Shown here: in pieces, positions 54,186-63,800 of the stretch
How positions within the stretch are numbered: the stretch's first letter is position 1
Layout of the letters: the number at the start of each line of letters is the position of its first letter
From: Anodontia alba
Taxonomy: Eukaryota > Mollusca > Bivalvia > Lucinida > Lucinidae
Length of the DNA stretch: 64,000 bases
Direction: 5' to 3'
Assembly: GCA_964016985.1 (NCBI GenBank)
Contig: OZ024825.1
Span: 43,043,668-43,107,667, forward strand
The notes under the pieces: model-generated
Databases searched by the model: none
The model's input: the letters and a program-made list of their open reading frames with translations, nothing else
Told to the model about the DNA's origin: nothing
Translations under genes and position numbers: made by a program

Positions 54186-54463
54186 CATTACGAAATTATG
54201 CCTATTCAAATATACTGAAAATTTTACCACCAAAATTGAATATTTTCAGATAAAAGAAATCCGATATTCTTTATATTTCTGCTCAAAACATAGATTGTGG
54301 GTACTCGTTAGAGCCGTCTCGGCAAGGCGGTTCTATCGAGTACCCACAATCTATGTTTTGAGCAGAAATAAGAAAAATAATGTTTACCCCTGTAAACCCC
54401 AGTTTTACTGTAAAAAAAAGTGGGGTTTAAGGGGGTCAAAATTATAGGCATGTTTTCGTGATG
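54186..54463 (+). repeat. PalA MITE copy 22
   Basis: A 278-bp copy in A-to-B orientation, 94 bp from copy 21 and facing the other way. Confidence 0.92.
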
Positions 54464-54512
54464 ATATGTATATTTCAGTACGTATACAGACGTCATCAAG
54501 AATAACAATCCA

Positions 54513-54725
54513 TTAACCTTAACCACTCTTTTGGCAAATTTTGCAGACGACAAATTGGCAATATTTTTCTTATTTTACACAGAGAACAGGATTTGACATT
54601 TAAGCAAATTGTCTCCAATGGAGACAATTTGCATGAAATGCCAAAACCTGCTTTCTGTGCAAAATAAAAAAACGTACTTCAACATGTCGTCTTCTGAAAA
54701 TTTTACCCAGCATGCTAAGCATTAA
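54513..54725 (+). repeat. PalH MITE, complete
   Basis: TTAACCTTAACCACTC at the left and CAGCATGCTAAGCATTAA at the right. Almost the whole element is one palindrome: GACATTTAAGCAAATTGTC, TCCAATGGAG, ACAATTTGCATGAAATGCC. Confidence 0.88.
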
Positions 54726-55171
54726 TAAACAAGTAAATGCCTGAATGACATATGTCCCCCTCTTGGAAAGTTTTCTCTGAGGAGTTTATTTACTAAGGAC
54801 TAAAAGTGTCGAAATACCATATCCATTTGTCTGCATGACACATCATCGTCATAAGATATATGAGTCTAGACAATCGATGTTCCTTCAATCGGTTTTCGTC
54901 AGAGACCGTAGGTGGCGAATCTTGCAAAAGCTTGACCGGACAGATATACAGCTGAAATAACCGCCTGTTGCTTTATACGCTTTATATCTTCTGTTAAAAA
55001 GTTATGGCTATTAGTATCTAAGGTCCCGCTCAGAATCTAGAGTTTTGTCGAATTCCTGAGTGTCGAGATTTTTGGGCTGTCTGATCCCCAGGGTAAGCCT
55101 GCCACCCCACCTCTGGGAGATAACACTGACAGGTGCACTAACGATAACCTACTGGCGCTGTTAAGACTAAA
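54726..55171. other. non-coding, nothing recognised
   Basis: No gene or matched repeat. Confidence 0.4.
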
Positions 55172-55534
55172 TACGTTCGAACTTCAATGGTTCGAACATC
55201 TTTGGGACCATGGAACTTTGTTTGAGACACGGGTAGTTTGAGCCACTGAGGGTTAATCATAGCGCCAGGTCAGGAGGCAAATGGGGATAATTAAGAATTG
55301 TCTGTTCCAACTTTTATAAAACAATGGTATGTTTTGTGTACTCATTTGAATCGCCTCGATGAGGCGATTCTAATAAGTACACACAACATACATTTTCTTG
55401 ATAAATCAAGAAAATATCTCTAAATATTTATTTTCTTGAGCTATCGGTAAAATGTCCTATGGACTAAAAAAACTAGTTCGAGTCATCCACGGTAAACGAG
55501 CCATCCGTGTTCGAGCCACTGAGGTTACAATGTA
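55172..55534 (+). repeat. PalB MITE, complete
   Basis: TACGTTCGAACTTCAATGG at the left and GAGGTTACAATGTA at the right. Hairpin TACTCATTTGAATCGCCTC / GAGGCGATTCTAATAAGTAC. Its left part gives the uninterrupted sequence for the PalA copy 10 insertion. Confidence 0.9.
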
Positions 55535-55589
55535 GCTTGATGAACTAAGAACATACATGTAGCCGCAGTGTAGCTTGAGCACCTGCGGG

Positions 55590-56010
55590 CAAAGGGGAAG
55601 ATTCTAAGGTCACAACGAAAAAATCGTTTATAAATAATGGGCTCAAGTAAAGAATCTATAGCTGCAACCGGACATTAATGGTTTGACCATAGACTAGCTA
55701 CTAGTCGGATATCAATATTATTTTCATCAATCAGTTATAATTATTAATTTACTTAATGAACTAAGGGCCGTCTACTACTTACTGCTTGCCTCACCTCTTT
55801 GATAGCAGCAACTAATCTTTGAGATATCCTTGATGTCAGAGACCAACTATTAGAGACTGGCTATACAAGATGTCATACATAAATTTGAATCAGCTTATAG
55901 TAAGGAGTGATAAAATATGACATCAAGGTCTAGGAGCTAGTCTAGTTTGACCAGAGAATCTATGGTCAGTGCGGAATAACTAATTGAGGTGCAGAACATG
56001 GCAGGTTTAT
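55590..56010 (-). repeat. repeat interrupted by PalK (pair of 43880-44062)
   Basis: GGGCAAAGGGGAAGATTCTA and AAAGAATCTATAG on one side, and AGAGAATCTATGG, TAACTAATTGAGGTGC and GGCAGGTTTA on the other, match 43880-44062 in reverse. Confidence 0.8.
55690..55944. repeat. PalK MITE with 9-bp target duplication
   Basis: A 255-bp element with TIRs TAGACTAGCT and AGCTAGTCTA, flanked by GTTTGACCA at 55681-55689 and 55945-55953. The interior differs from the 48410-48609 copy. The empty site is visible at 43880-44062. Confidence 0.92.
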
Positions 56011-56932
56011 ACAGTATTGTATGTACGTATTACAGAACTATGTGTCTCATAGTGAGAAGGTAATCGCACAACAAGAAAACGTGAGTAAACGCTCCCTTGC
56101 TACGTACGGACAGTGAAGGCTCAGGCCAGACGCATGTGAGTGCAGTCTGATTATGATATTTACTGTTCTTCTATTCATTCTACATTATCATGTCTCCTTA
56201 GCGCAAAGTAAATTCTACATAAAATTTACTCATAAGGAGTAACTGACGTTTTGCACTAAGATGACGATCTGTTTCATAACAATTCAAAACGAAGTGTATT
56301 TCGATAAAAGACATGCATTTTGCATGATACAATGTTTCATTTATAACTAGGAACTGTTAACCGTGTAAAAATGTGCAATAATAGGTAGATATAACTAACT
56401 GGTCATGCTTATATCAATATTAAATACTCTAAATACAGTCACGTAAAGCCTGAATTTAAAATATCATTGTACGTTAAAATTCTTTCGGAGTGTCTACTCC
56501 AAAATTGATATATTATGGAGAATTGACCCGACGTAATGCTTGTAGAAACATTATTATTTATTGCGTTTGGTCTCCTATTGTTCCTAACTAGTGTTCTCTT
56601 TGAAGATCAGTCTGGCAAAAGATGACTTTGAGTGGTACGTAGTAAACCTTTCACTTTTCGCGTTACGAAAACAGTAATTTGAAATTTTCTAAACAAGTAT
56701 TTTCATCAATGTCAATCGTAGCGGCCATATTAAATGCAAAATAAAACAGTTTAGCCTTCCAATATTTCTGCAAAATTCCAGATAAATGCAGCATGCTTCA
56801 TTTTAAAACGGAAATTCATTAATAGTCGCAAGAAGAACAGAAAAGTATCCTCCCTTTGATTCAAGAAATGGCTTCATGTACACTTATGAGCAAATTGTAA
56901 TGCATGTACAACGGCCAATTCTACTTTCTATT
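56011..56932. other. non-coding; PalI fragment at 56105-56170
   Basis: GGACAGTGAAGGCTCAGGCC and GTGCAGTCTGATTATG are PalI-like. An inverted GTAAATTCTACATAAAA/TTTACTCATAAGG stretch lies near 56210. No gene. Confidence 0.4.
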
Positions 56933-57206
56933 CATCTCGAAAACATGCCTATATAATTTTGACCCCTATAAACCCCACTTTTATATAGTATAGGCTTACA
57001 GGGGTATGCATTATTTTTCTTATTTCTACTCAAAACATAGATTGTGGGTACTCGTTAGAACCGCCTTGCCGAGGCGGTTCTAACGACTACCAACAATCTA
57101 TGTTTTGAGCAGAAAATCTGAAAACTATCAGAATTTTTTATCTGAAAATTTTCATTTTTTGGTGGTAAAATTTTCAGTATATTTGAATAGGCGTGTTTTC
57201 GTAATG
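56933..57206 (-). repeat. PalA MITE copy 23
   Basis: A 274-bp copy in B-to-A orientation. Start CATCTCGAAAAC, B-side hairpin shortened, tip CCTTGCCGAGG. Confidence 0.9.
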
Positions 57207-57473
57207 TGTCAATCTGAGCATGAGTTTTCATCTTAACAATGGTAACTGCCCGAATTAACAAGTGTTTGTAAACTTGGAATTCGATTAGTATTCCCTGGTC
57301 CTCCGTAGAAACTTGCGCATTATAACCCACTTAAATGAAGCCAAATGCTGGCATATAAAAATGCCCTGTAGTTACAGTGTTCGTGCAACGACCGGGTGTT
57401 ACAACATACGCCCGAAATTATATTATTTCGGACCCAAATTAATTGCATACATATCTGCTATACAGTGGCTTTA

Positions 57474-58125
57474 TACAGTCGAACTATAAAGCCTCGAACA
57501 TATTTGGAACTATGGAAATTTGTTCCAGATATGGGTAGTTCGAACCACCGAGGGTTAATCATAGCGCCAGGTCAGGAGGCAAATGGTGATAATTTAGGGA
57601 TGTCTTTTCGATTATCTTTAAGATAATGGTATGTTGAATGCACGGATTAGTATCGCATGGACGAGGCGATTCTAATGAGTACATAGAATATACACTTTAA
57701 GGATAAAACAAGAAAATTTACCTAAAATAGATCCTTTAATATTTGTTTTCTTGAGGTATCAGAAGAATTTCCTAGAGATTCAAAACGAGTCATTACGAAA
57801 ACACGCGTATTCAAATATAATGAAAATTCTACTACCAAAAAATGAGAATTTTGAGATAAAAAAAACTGATATTTTTATTTCAGCTCAAAACAAAGATTGA
57901 AGGTACTCGTTAGAACCGCCTCGGCGAGGCGGTTCTAACGAGTACCCACATTGTATATTTTTGAGCAGAAATAAGAAAAAATAATGCTTACCCCTGTAAA
58001 CCCCAGTTTTACTATATAAAAGTGGGGTTTAAGGGGGTCAAGATTGTATAGGCATGTTTTCGTGATGACCGAATCAGCCGCGGTAAACGAGCCATCAGTA
58101 TTCGAGTCATTGAGGTTTTACTGCA
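57474..58125 (+). repeat. PalB MITE split by PalA copy 24
   Basis: TACAGTCGAACTATAAAGCC at the left, worn hairpin GACGAGGCGATTCTAATGAG, then GATTCAAAACGAGT, PalA, ACCGAATCAGCCGCGG, and CGAGTCATTGAGGTTTTACT at the right. Confidence 0.85.
57791..58067 (+). repeat. PalA MITE copy 24 (inside PalB)
   Basis: A 277-bp copy in A-to-B orientation. It interrupts ACGAGTTCGAATCAGCC of PalB near its right end. Confidence 0.92.
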
Positions 58126-58379
58126 TACAATATTGTTCAAGCTTTCTTTTAGTTACAAAATTAATTAGCTGTTACTCTTTTAGGTCATAAGATTAGCAAG
58201 TTTATCCACTAGGTCACTGACTATTTGGTCTCATCGACATATATACTTTATAATATTTATTTAAGTAGCTTCTGTCACGGATTGCATCTAATCTTGGAAT
58301 AATTTCTAGTATTTTCTATCACGAAAGTGTAGCAATGGCCTTGAAACTGGCAACACGTATGGAAATACTACATAATGCC

Positions 58380-58610
58380 TATGAGCCGGGCCGGGGCATA
58401 GCATTCATACAAAATGGCATGTGCTCCCAGTGAGGACTCAGATCAACCGCGCATCCACGCAGTGTGATCAAAATCTTTGCCGGGCTTTCAGTGGTTAGCT
58501 AAGGATTTAAAGCGGATAGCGAATACCTTGATAAGCCTGCACAGAGTGAGACTGATCTGGGTCTTCGCTGGGCGCATAAGCATTCGTGTAGGAAAATGCC
58601 TCAGCTAATA
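58380..58610 (+). repeat. PalI repeat, degenerate
   Basis: CAGTGAGGACTCAGATCAAC, CGCGCATCCACGCAG, GTCTTCGCTGGGCGCATAAG. Two hairpins in the subtype 1/3 layout. Confidence 0.65.
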
Positions 58611-58907
58611 TAATGTAACCATACTGAGATGTATAATCTAATCAAATTTATTGAAGCTCCTTCAGTCATGTTTAGATGGTAACGTCCAGACATAGATTTT
58701 ATACCAAAGGCTATCACGCCGGAAATATCCAGCACACAACCTATTGTCTGCACGCAACCTGTCTCTTAGGATGCATGGTCCGATGAAATTGAGATTCTTT
58801 CAGTGTACAATAAATAGACCTTGATGAAAATGGCCTAGACTATGGGTTTTGCATCACAGGGACCGGTGTCTGCATGCGACATCCTAAATTGAGCAAGCGC
58901 ACGAAAG

Positions 58908-58937
<30 letters not shown>
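58908..58937. repeat. A homopolymer
   Basis: About 29 A residues just before a PalI copy. Confidence 0.95.
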
Positions 58938-58939
<2 letters not shown>

Positions 58940-59160
58940 ACAATAAGACCTGTGTAACCAGCAAAGACTCCGATCAGCCTATACATCTACCTAGTATGGC
59001 ATGGGTTCTCAATTACATGTATCCGTCTTTGGATAGCCTGGAGGCTGAAGAAGGCACATGCGATCAGCGAAGACTGTGATCAGACTGCGCGGATGCACAG
59101 GCTGATCTGAGTCTTCGCTGGTCGCACGTCTAAGTTTTGTAGTGCGCTGGCTTATATGTA
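58940..59160 (+). repeat. PalI MITE (subtype 3)
   Basis: AATAAGACCTGTGTAACCAG, GGATAGCCTGGAGGCTG, GCGATCAGCGAAGACTGTG, hairpin ATCAGACTGCGCGGATGC / GCACAGGCTGATCTG, TTCGCTGGTCGCACG. The partner is 44797-45010. Confidence 0.83.
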
Positions 59161-59205
59161 ATTGTAGCAAATTTTGGCTTTCATTTATTTTCAGATTTAT
59201 TTAGT

Positions 59206-59405
59206 TTAACCCTTTCATCCCTGGGTTTCTGAAGTGGACTCTTCCATCTAAGACTTTGGACAATCCCATTTTATAAACTAGGATGTTAATCGTAAATTGA
59301 GACCATAATGGCTAACAGTGTAGATTCAGCTCTTTGGGAGCCGTCTCATCTGGATCTACATCGTTTGCAACAGACTGTCTCGGTCTACAGGGTTGAAAGA
59401 GTTAA
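59206..59405 (+). repeat. PalF MITE
   Basis: TTAACCCTTTCATCCC at the left and GGGTTGAAAGAGTTAA at the right. AATGGCTAACAGTGTAGATT, GGAGCCGTCTCATCTGGATC; one hairpin arm is shortened. Confidence 0.83.
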
Positions 59406-60211
59406 AGCTATAACCCAGGCACACAAATTTTACCAAGGGTAAGAACTCTGAAAATATTGCATCTGAAGACCAAATTTTGCACGCGATACCCAAGGTGTAC
59501 AGTCCCATGGAATTTGATGAGCTACTCCAGCCGGGTTAAAAAAATATGATCTGGAACGGATTTTCTACCAAGGGCTATAACACTAGAAATACTGCATTAC
59601 ATGACCCAAATATAGCATAGAACACACTGCCAAGCCAGATTGCATATCCCTAACACAACTGGTGATCCTACACCAAACAGAATCGGCGAATTGTGCCAGA
59701 CGATTTAAAGACGGGAAAGGCTGGTAGGCGGAGAATAAAACTTCATGCCCGGGCCCACTTCTTGACAGAGACATAAAAGCAGGCGCTTCCTGATATTACA
59801 TCTGATTCAAGTTTTAAATTAACGTTTATGGTCGTACTACGGAAAGCCAATTTTATTCTTACATGAATATCGATGAAGCTAAATTATAAGTCTGACGTTT
59901 ATGGACACACTGCTTAATGCAAATTTTGTACTTTTGAGTAAAAGTTATGACTGCAGGGCGATTCATTCTTTCGTATTCAAATAGCGTATAGTAGTGTCAT
60001 TTGCCTAATTTCGAATTTATTATCAAATCGCCAAACGTTCTTAGACTTTGAAACAATTTCTTCAGCCGCACCTGAACGAAAACTGAGTTAAAAGTGGTTG
60101 ATTGTTGGAAAGTAAATTATTGCAGCAGAATGGAAACTGGATCAAAACTATTATTTGCTGAGTATATTGTCTAGATCATTCGTTTTTCGAAGAAAACGAA
60201 ATCCATGTAAA

Positions 60212-60247
<36 letters not shown>

Positions 60248-60396
60248 GGAAAAAGAGAACAAGTTATCTTTGCACCGATGTCGATATAAAAACAGCACTA
60301 CACGTAACGTCATATGACAGACCAAATGTCCAAGCAACGCAAGCGCTCGATGATGCATATTACTATATACAAAAAAAATCAGAGTTCTGTTTTTAT
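59406..60396. other. non-coding; weak repeat near 59440-59620
   Basis: ACCAAGGG..AA(C/G)..CT(G/A)(G/A)AAATA(T/C)TGCAT occurs near 59440 and 59570, with a fainter echo at 58705. A 29-bp A run lies at 60217-60245. No gene. Confidence 0.4.
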
Positions 60397-60612
60397 TTAA
60401 ACTCTTTTAGCTCTACAGATCAAAACATATGCCTTTGCAAACAGTGTAGATACGAACAAGACGGCTCCTAATGAGCCCTCTCATCAGGATCTACTCTGTT
60501 TGCCATTTCGTTTTTTTTTTATTTTATATATGACACCCCATTTGAAACAAGGCTGTATCAAAATTCAAATTTGGAAGAGCCCACTCCAGAAACTCAGGGG
60601 TTGAAGTGTTAA
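60397..60612 (-). repeat. PalF MITE
   Basis: TTAAACTCTTTTAGC at the left and GGTTGAAGTGTTAA at the right. GCAAACAGTGTAGATACG, AAGACGGCTCC / GAGCCCTCTCATC, AGGATCTACTCTGTTTGCC. Confidence 0.83.
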
Positions 60613-60722
60613 ATTGACAATGCTGACTTTTCGATGTAGTCATCTGACAACTTCAGCATACATCAGCTAGAATACGTTACATTAATACCCTACATGTCAA
60701 GTCTGCACGAAACAGAAACATC

Positions 60723-60904
<182 letters not shown>

Positions 60905-61003
60905 ATTTTACAAGAGGTGAATTTATTTTTATTTGTATGTTTAATTTCCTGCACACCAAGCCCCTCTGAAAAATGCGGTCTGTTTTAAATGCAAAGAATT
61001 TGG

Positions 61004-61151
61004 CTCGGTGAAGCGGTTCTAACAAGTACCCACAATCTATGTTTAGAGCAGATTTATGAAAAATATCAGAGTTTTTTATCTGAAAATTTACAGTTTTTGG
61101 AGTTTGGAGGTTAAGTTTTCTATATATTTGAATAGGCGTGTTTTCGTAATG
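61004..61151 (-). repeat. PalA partial copy (A half)
   Basis: Starts inside the hairpin tip (CTCGGTGAAGCGGTTC) and continues through the A side to GTTTTCGTAATG at 61151. The B half is absent and replaced by unrelated sequence. Confidence 0.88.
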
Positions 61152-61420
61152 TCAAGGCAAGACTTAATATGAATCCGCTCGTAGAATTAACCGCAAAGCT
61201 ATACAGAGTAAGAGCAACACCGGGACCACCGCCTTAGAAAGTCAGTAGAATTAACTCCCTGGGGGTGTGGGGATGGAGGGGGGGGGGTGGAGTGGAGGGT
61301 GGGAAGGCGGGAAAGAAGGTTAAGTCATTTTTACATTCCTGTGCTGTGTCCCTATACTACTCTTATTCAGAGTAAATACAAAACTACATAAAAATTCGGT
61401 TCGCATAATGGCATGGCGTC
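61152..61420. repeat. R1-related repeat, same junction as 40347-40560
   Basis: TCAAGGCAAGACTTAATATG, GAATTAACCGC, GAGCAACACCGGGACC, CCGCCTTAGAAAG, then a G-rich stretch (61261-61312) and AATTCGGTTCGCATAATGG. Confidence 0.7.
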
Positions 61421-61459
61421 ATATGTGAACAGTGATGTTATTCAGTTACTCGAAAATAG

Positions 61460-61672
61460 TTAACCTTTACCACTCTCTGGGCATTTTCAGCAGACGACAG
61501 ATTGATGATATTTTTCTTATTTTTCCCAGAAAACAGGATTTGACATTTCATGCAAATTGTCTCCTCAGGAGACAATTTGCATGAAATGTCATATCCTGTT
61601 TTCTGAGAAAAATAAGAAAAATATTTCAAAATGGCGTCTGCTGAAAATTTTACCCAGAGTGCTAAGCGTTAA
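61460..61672 (+). repeat. PalH MITE, best copy
   Basis: TTAACCTTTACCACTC at the left and GAGTGCTAAGCGTTAA at the right. Nearly the whole 213 bp folds into one hairpin with its centre at CTCCTCAGGAG (about 61562). Confidence 0.92.
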
Positions 61673-61875
61673 TTAGCACAACAATATAGTAGCATATATA
61701 GCATATAATTTCTTGTTAAATGCAGATTTAGATTTCTAGTTTGTGTAGATTACGAGTCTGAATCAGATTATTGGTCCAAAATAAGTATCGAAGACGCCAA
61801 GGAAAAGGAATAATCACAGACCATAGCCTACCAATGACATCGAGGAAGAGCAAAGAAAGAGAAACAGCACACGTA

Positions 61876-62043
61876 ATATTTTCGGCAGACGTCATATGGA
61901 ACTATTTTTCTTATTCTTCCCCAGAGAAAAGGTTTTGAACGTTTCATGCAAATTGACTCCGTTGGAGACAATTTGCATGAAATTTCAAATTCTGATTTCG
62001 TAACGGAGACAATTTGCATGAAATGTCAAATCTGTACTGGGCA
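61876..62043 (+). repeat. PalH MITE, cut by the assembly gap
   Basis: GGCAGACGTCATATGGAAC, TTCATGCAAATTGACTCC, GGAGACAATTTGCATGAAAT, then a second GGAGACAATTTGCATGAAAT before the gap. One arm is duplicated. Confidence 0.8.
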
Positions 62044-62243
62044 NNNNNNNNNNNNNNNNNNNNNNNNNNNNNNNNNNNNNNNNNNNNNNNNNNNNNNNNN
62101 NNNNNNNNNNNNNNNNNNNNNNNNNNNNNNNNNNNNNNNNNNNNNNNNNNNNNNNNNNNNNNNNNNNNNNNNNNNNNNNNNNNNNNNNNNNNNNNNNNNN
62201 NNNNNNNNNNNNNNNNNNNNNNNNNNNNNNNNNNNNNNNNNNN
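62044..62243. other. assembly gap, 200 N
   Basis: Exactly 200 N, a conventional unknown-length gap. It is bordered by a PalH arm on the left and a half PalA on the right. Confidence 0.99.
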
Positions 62244-62335
62244 AGCAGAAATAAGAAAAATAATGTATGCCCCAGTTTTACTATATAAAAATGGGGTTTA
62301 AGGGGGTCAACATTATATAGGCTTGTTTTCGTAGA
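62244..62335 (+). repeat. PalA partial copy (B half)
   Basis: AGCAGAAATAAGAAAAATAA through AAAATGGGGTTTAAGG to GTTTTCGTAGATG. The A half and hairpin presumably lie in the gap. Confidence 0.88.
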
Positions 62336-62504
62336 TGTCAAGACAACTCTTGGCATTATTAAGGCGCTGACTCCTATCGTATTTAACCTACATATCCGGA
62401 CATTTTAACGCCTTGCTACACATGTGCGATAATTTGAACTGTCTGGTTGCGTGTCTAACAGTGAGTGACACTGTAGAAGCTGATCAGACACTAGGAAAAG
62501 GCAA

Positions 62505-62745
62505 ATATGAGCCGCAAGTTCAGAAAACGTACCTTTAGACATGTTCGCCCAGCGAAGATTACGATCAGACTGCGCATTCGTGCAGTCTGATCAGAATCTT
62601 CACTGGGCTCAGTTTGGATAGTCAAGAATACAAAGTGTCTTCGTGCGGACAATGGAGACAATCCGACTGCTCGGATGCACAGGCTGATTTGAATCTACGT
62701 TTGGTCTACACGTCAGAAGGTGAGTTATTTCATTTTGTGACTCAT
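62505..62745 (+). repeat. PalI MITE (subtype 1)
   Basis: GAGCCGCAAGTTCAGAAAAC, GTACCTTTAGACATG at the left and CACGTCAGAAGGTGAG, TTTTGTGACTCA at the right. Hairpin GCGAAGATTACGATCAGACT / CAGTCTGATCAGAATCTTC. Confidence 0.82.
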
Positions 62746-63094
62746 ACGGAAATGCCCCTAGGTAAGCGGTTACAAAGTTTTCCACAGTCTACTATTTAAT
62801 TAAAGTTAAAAGGGACCGTTCCAGCAAGCAGATAAAGGTTCCTTTAAAATTATCCTGATGCTGCTGGGTTACGAACTGGTTTGGAAAGTTTTGCCGTTAG
62901 CTCTGGAAATAAGAAGGTAAGTTTTTGTGAATCTGTGTGCAAAACCAATTGACAAGAGAAACAAACGCACGTTAGTACGTAATTTCGTTTGCCTTCGTGT
63001 TGATATGCTTTGTAATTACGAAATTTGTAAGAAAGCCTCAAACTACCCCAGGAATTTGAAAGAATATGACTATTATCTTCGTTACAACTAAACA
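62746..63094. other. non-coding, nothing recognised
   Basis: No supported gene or matched repeat. Confidence 0.4.
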
Positions 63095-63800
63095 ATAGCT
63101 GTCCAGTTCTGTCCCCTGATTAGTTGCTACAAAGATACAAGTACATGTACTTCGGAATTCATGAAGTAGTTCAAGTTTGAAAAGGTTATTTCAAATTACG
63201 ATGAATGTTACAATGATCAAAAATCGCCAAAAAGCAATGTCGACGCAGTTTGTAATAAACTTCGAAATCTTTGTTTTTGATGTCAAAACTGCAATTCTGT
63301 CCTCTCATTAGTTGTTGCGAAGATACAAGTACATATACTTCAGAATTCATAAGGTAGTTCAAGTTTGAAAAGTATTTTTTTTTTCAAATTGGGGTGAATG
63401 TGACAGTCATCAGAAATCGCCAAAAAGAAAAGTCAACGCAGTTTATAATAAACTTCAAAATCTTCGTCTTTGATGTCAAAACTGTCCATTTCTGTCCTCT
63501 GATTTGTTTTTACGAAGATACTAGTACATATACTTCGGAATTCATGAGGTAGTTCAAGTTTCAAAAGTTTATTAAAAATTGTGGTGAATGTGACAATGAA
63601 CAAAAATCGCCAAAAATCAAAGTCAACGCAGTTTGTAATAAACTTCAAAATCTTCGTCTTGATGTCAATCATCAAAAATCGCCAAAAAGCAAAGTCCACT
63701 GTTTGTAATAAACTTCAAAATCTTCGATGTTGAAACCGTCCATTTTTGTTTCCTGATTAGTTGTACCAAGGATACAAGTACATATACTTCGAAATTCGTG
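63095..63800. repeat. tandem satellite, about 190-bp unit
   Basis: The motif TGTCC(C/T)CTGATTAG or variant followed by GATAC(A/T)AGTACAT begins near 63102, 63289, 63480 and 63734. Within each unit: TTCAAGTTTGAAAAG, CATCAAAAATCGCCAAAAA or variant, GTTTGTAATAAACTTC. The third unit carries an additional partial duplication of about 64 bp. Not coding. Confidence 0.88.

Noticed and set aside
53852..54463. PalA copies 21 and 22 as one large composite inverted element
   Set aside because: Each has its own complete ends and many copies are solitary; the adjacent inverted placement is most simply two insertions.
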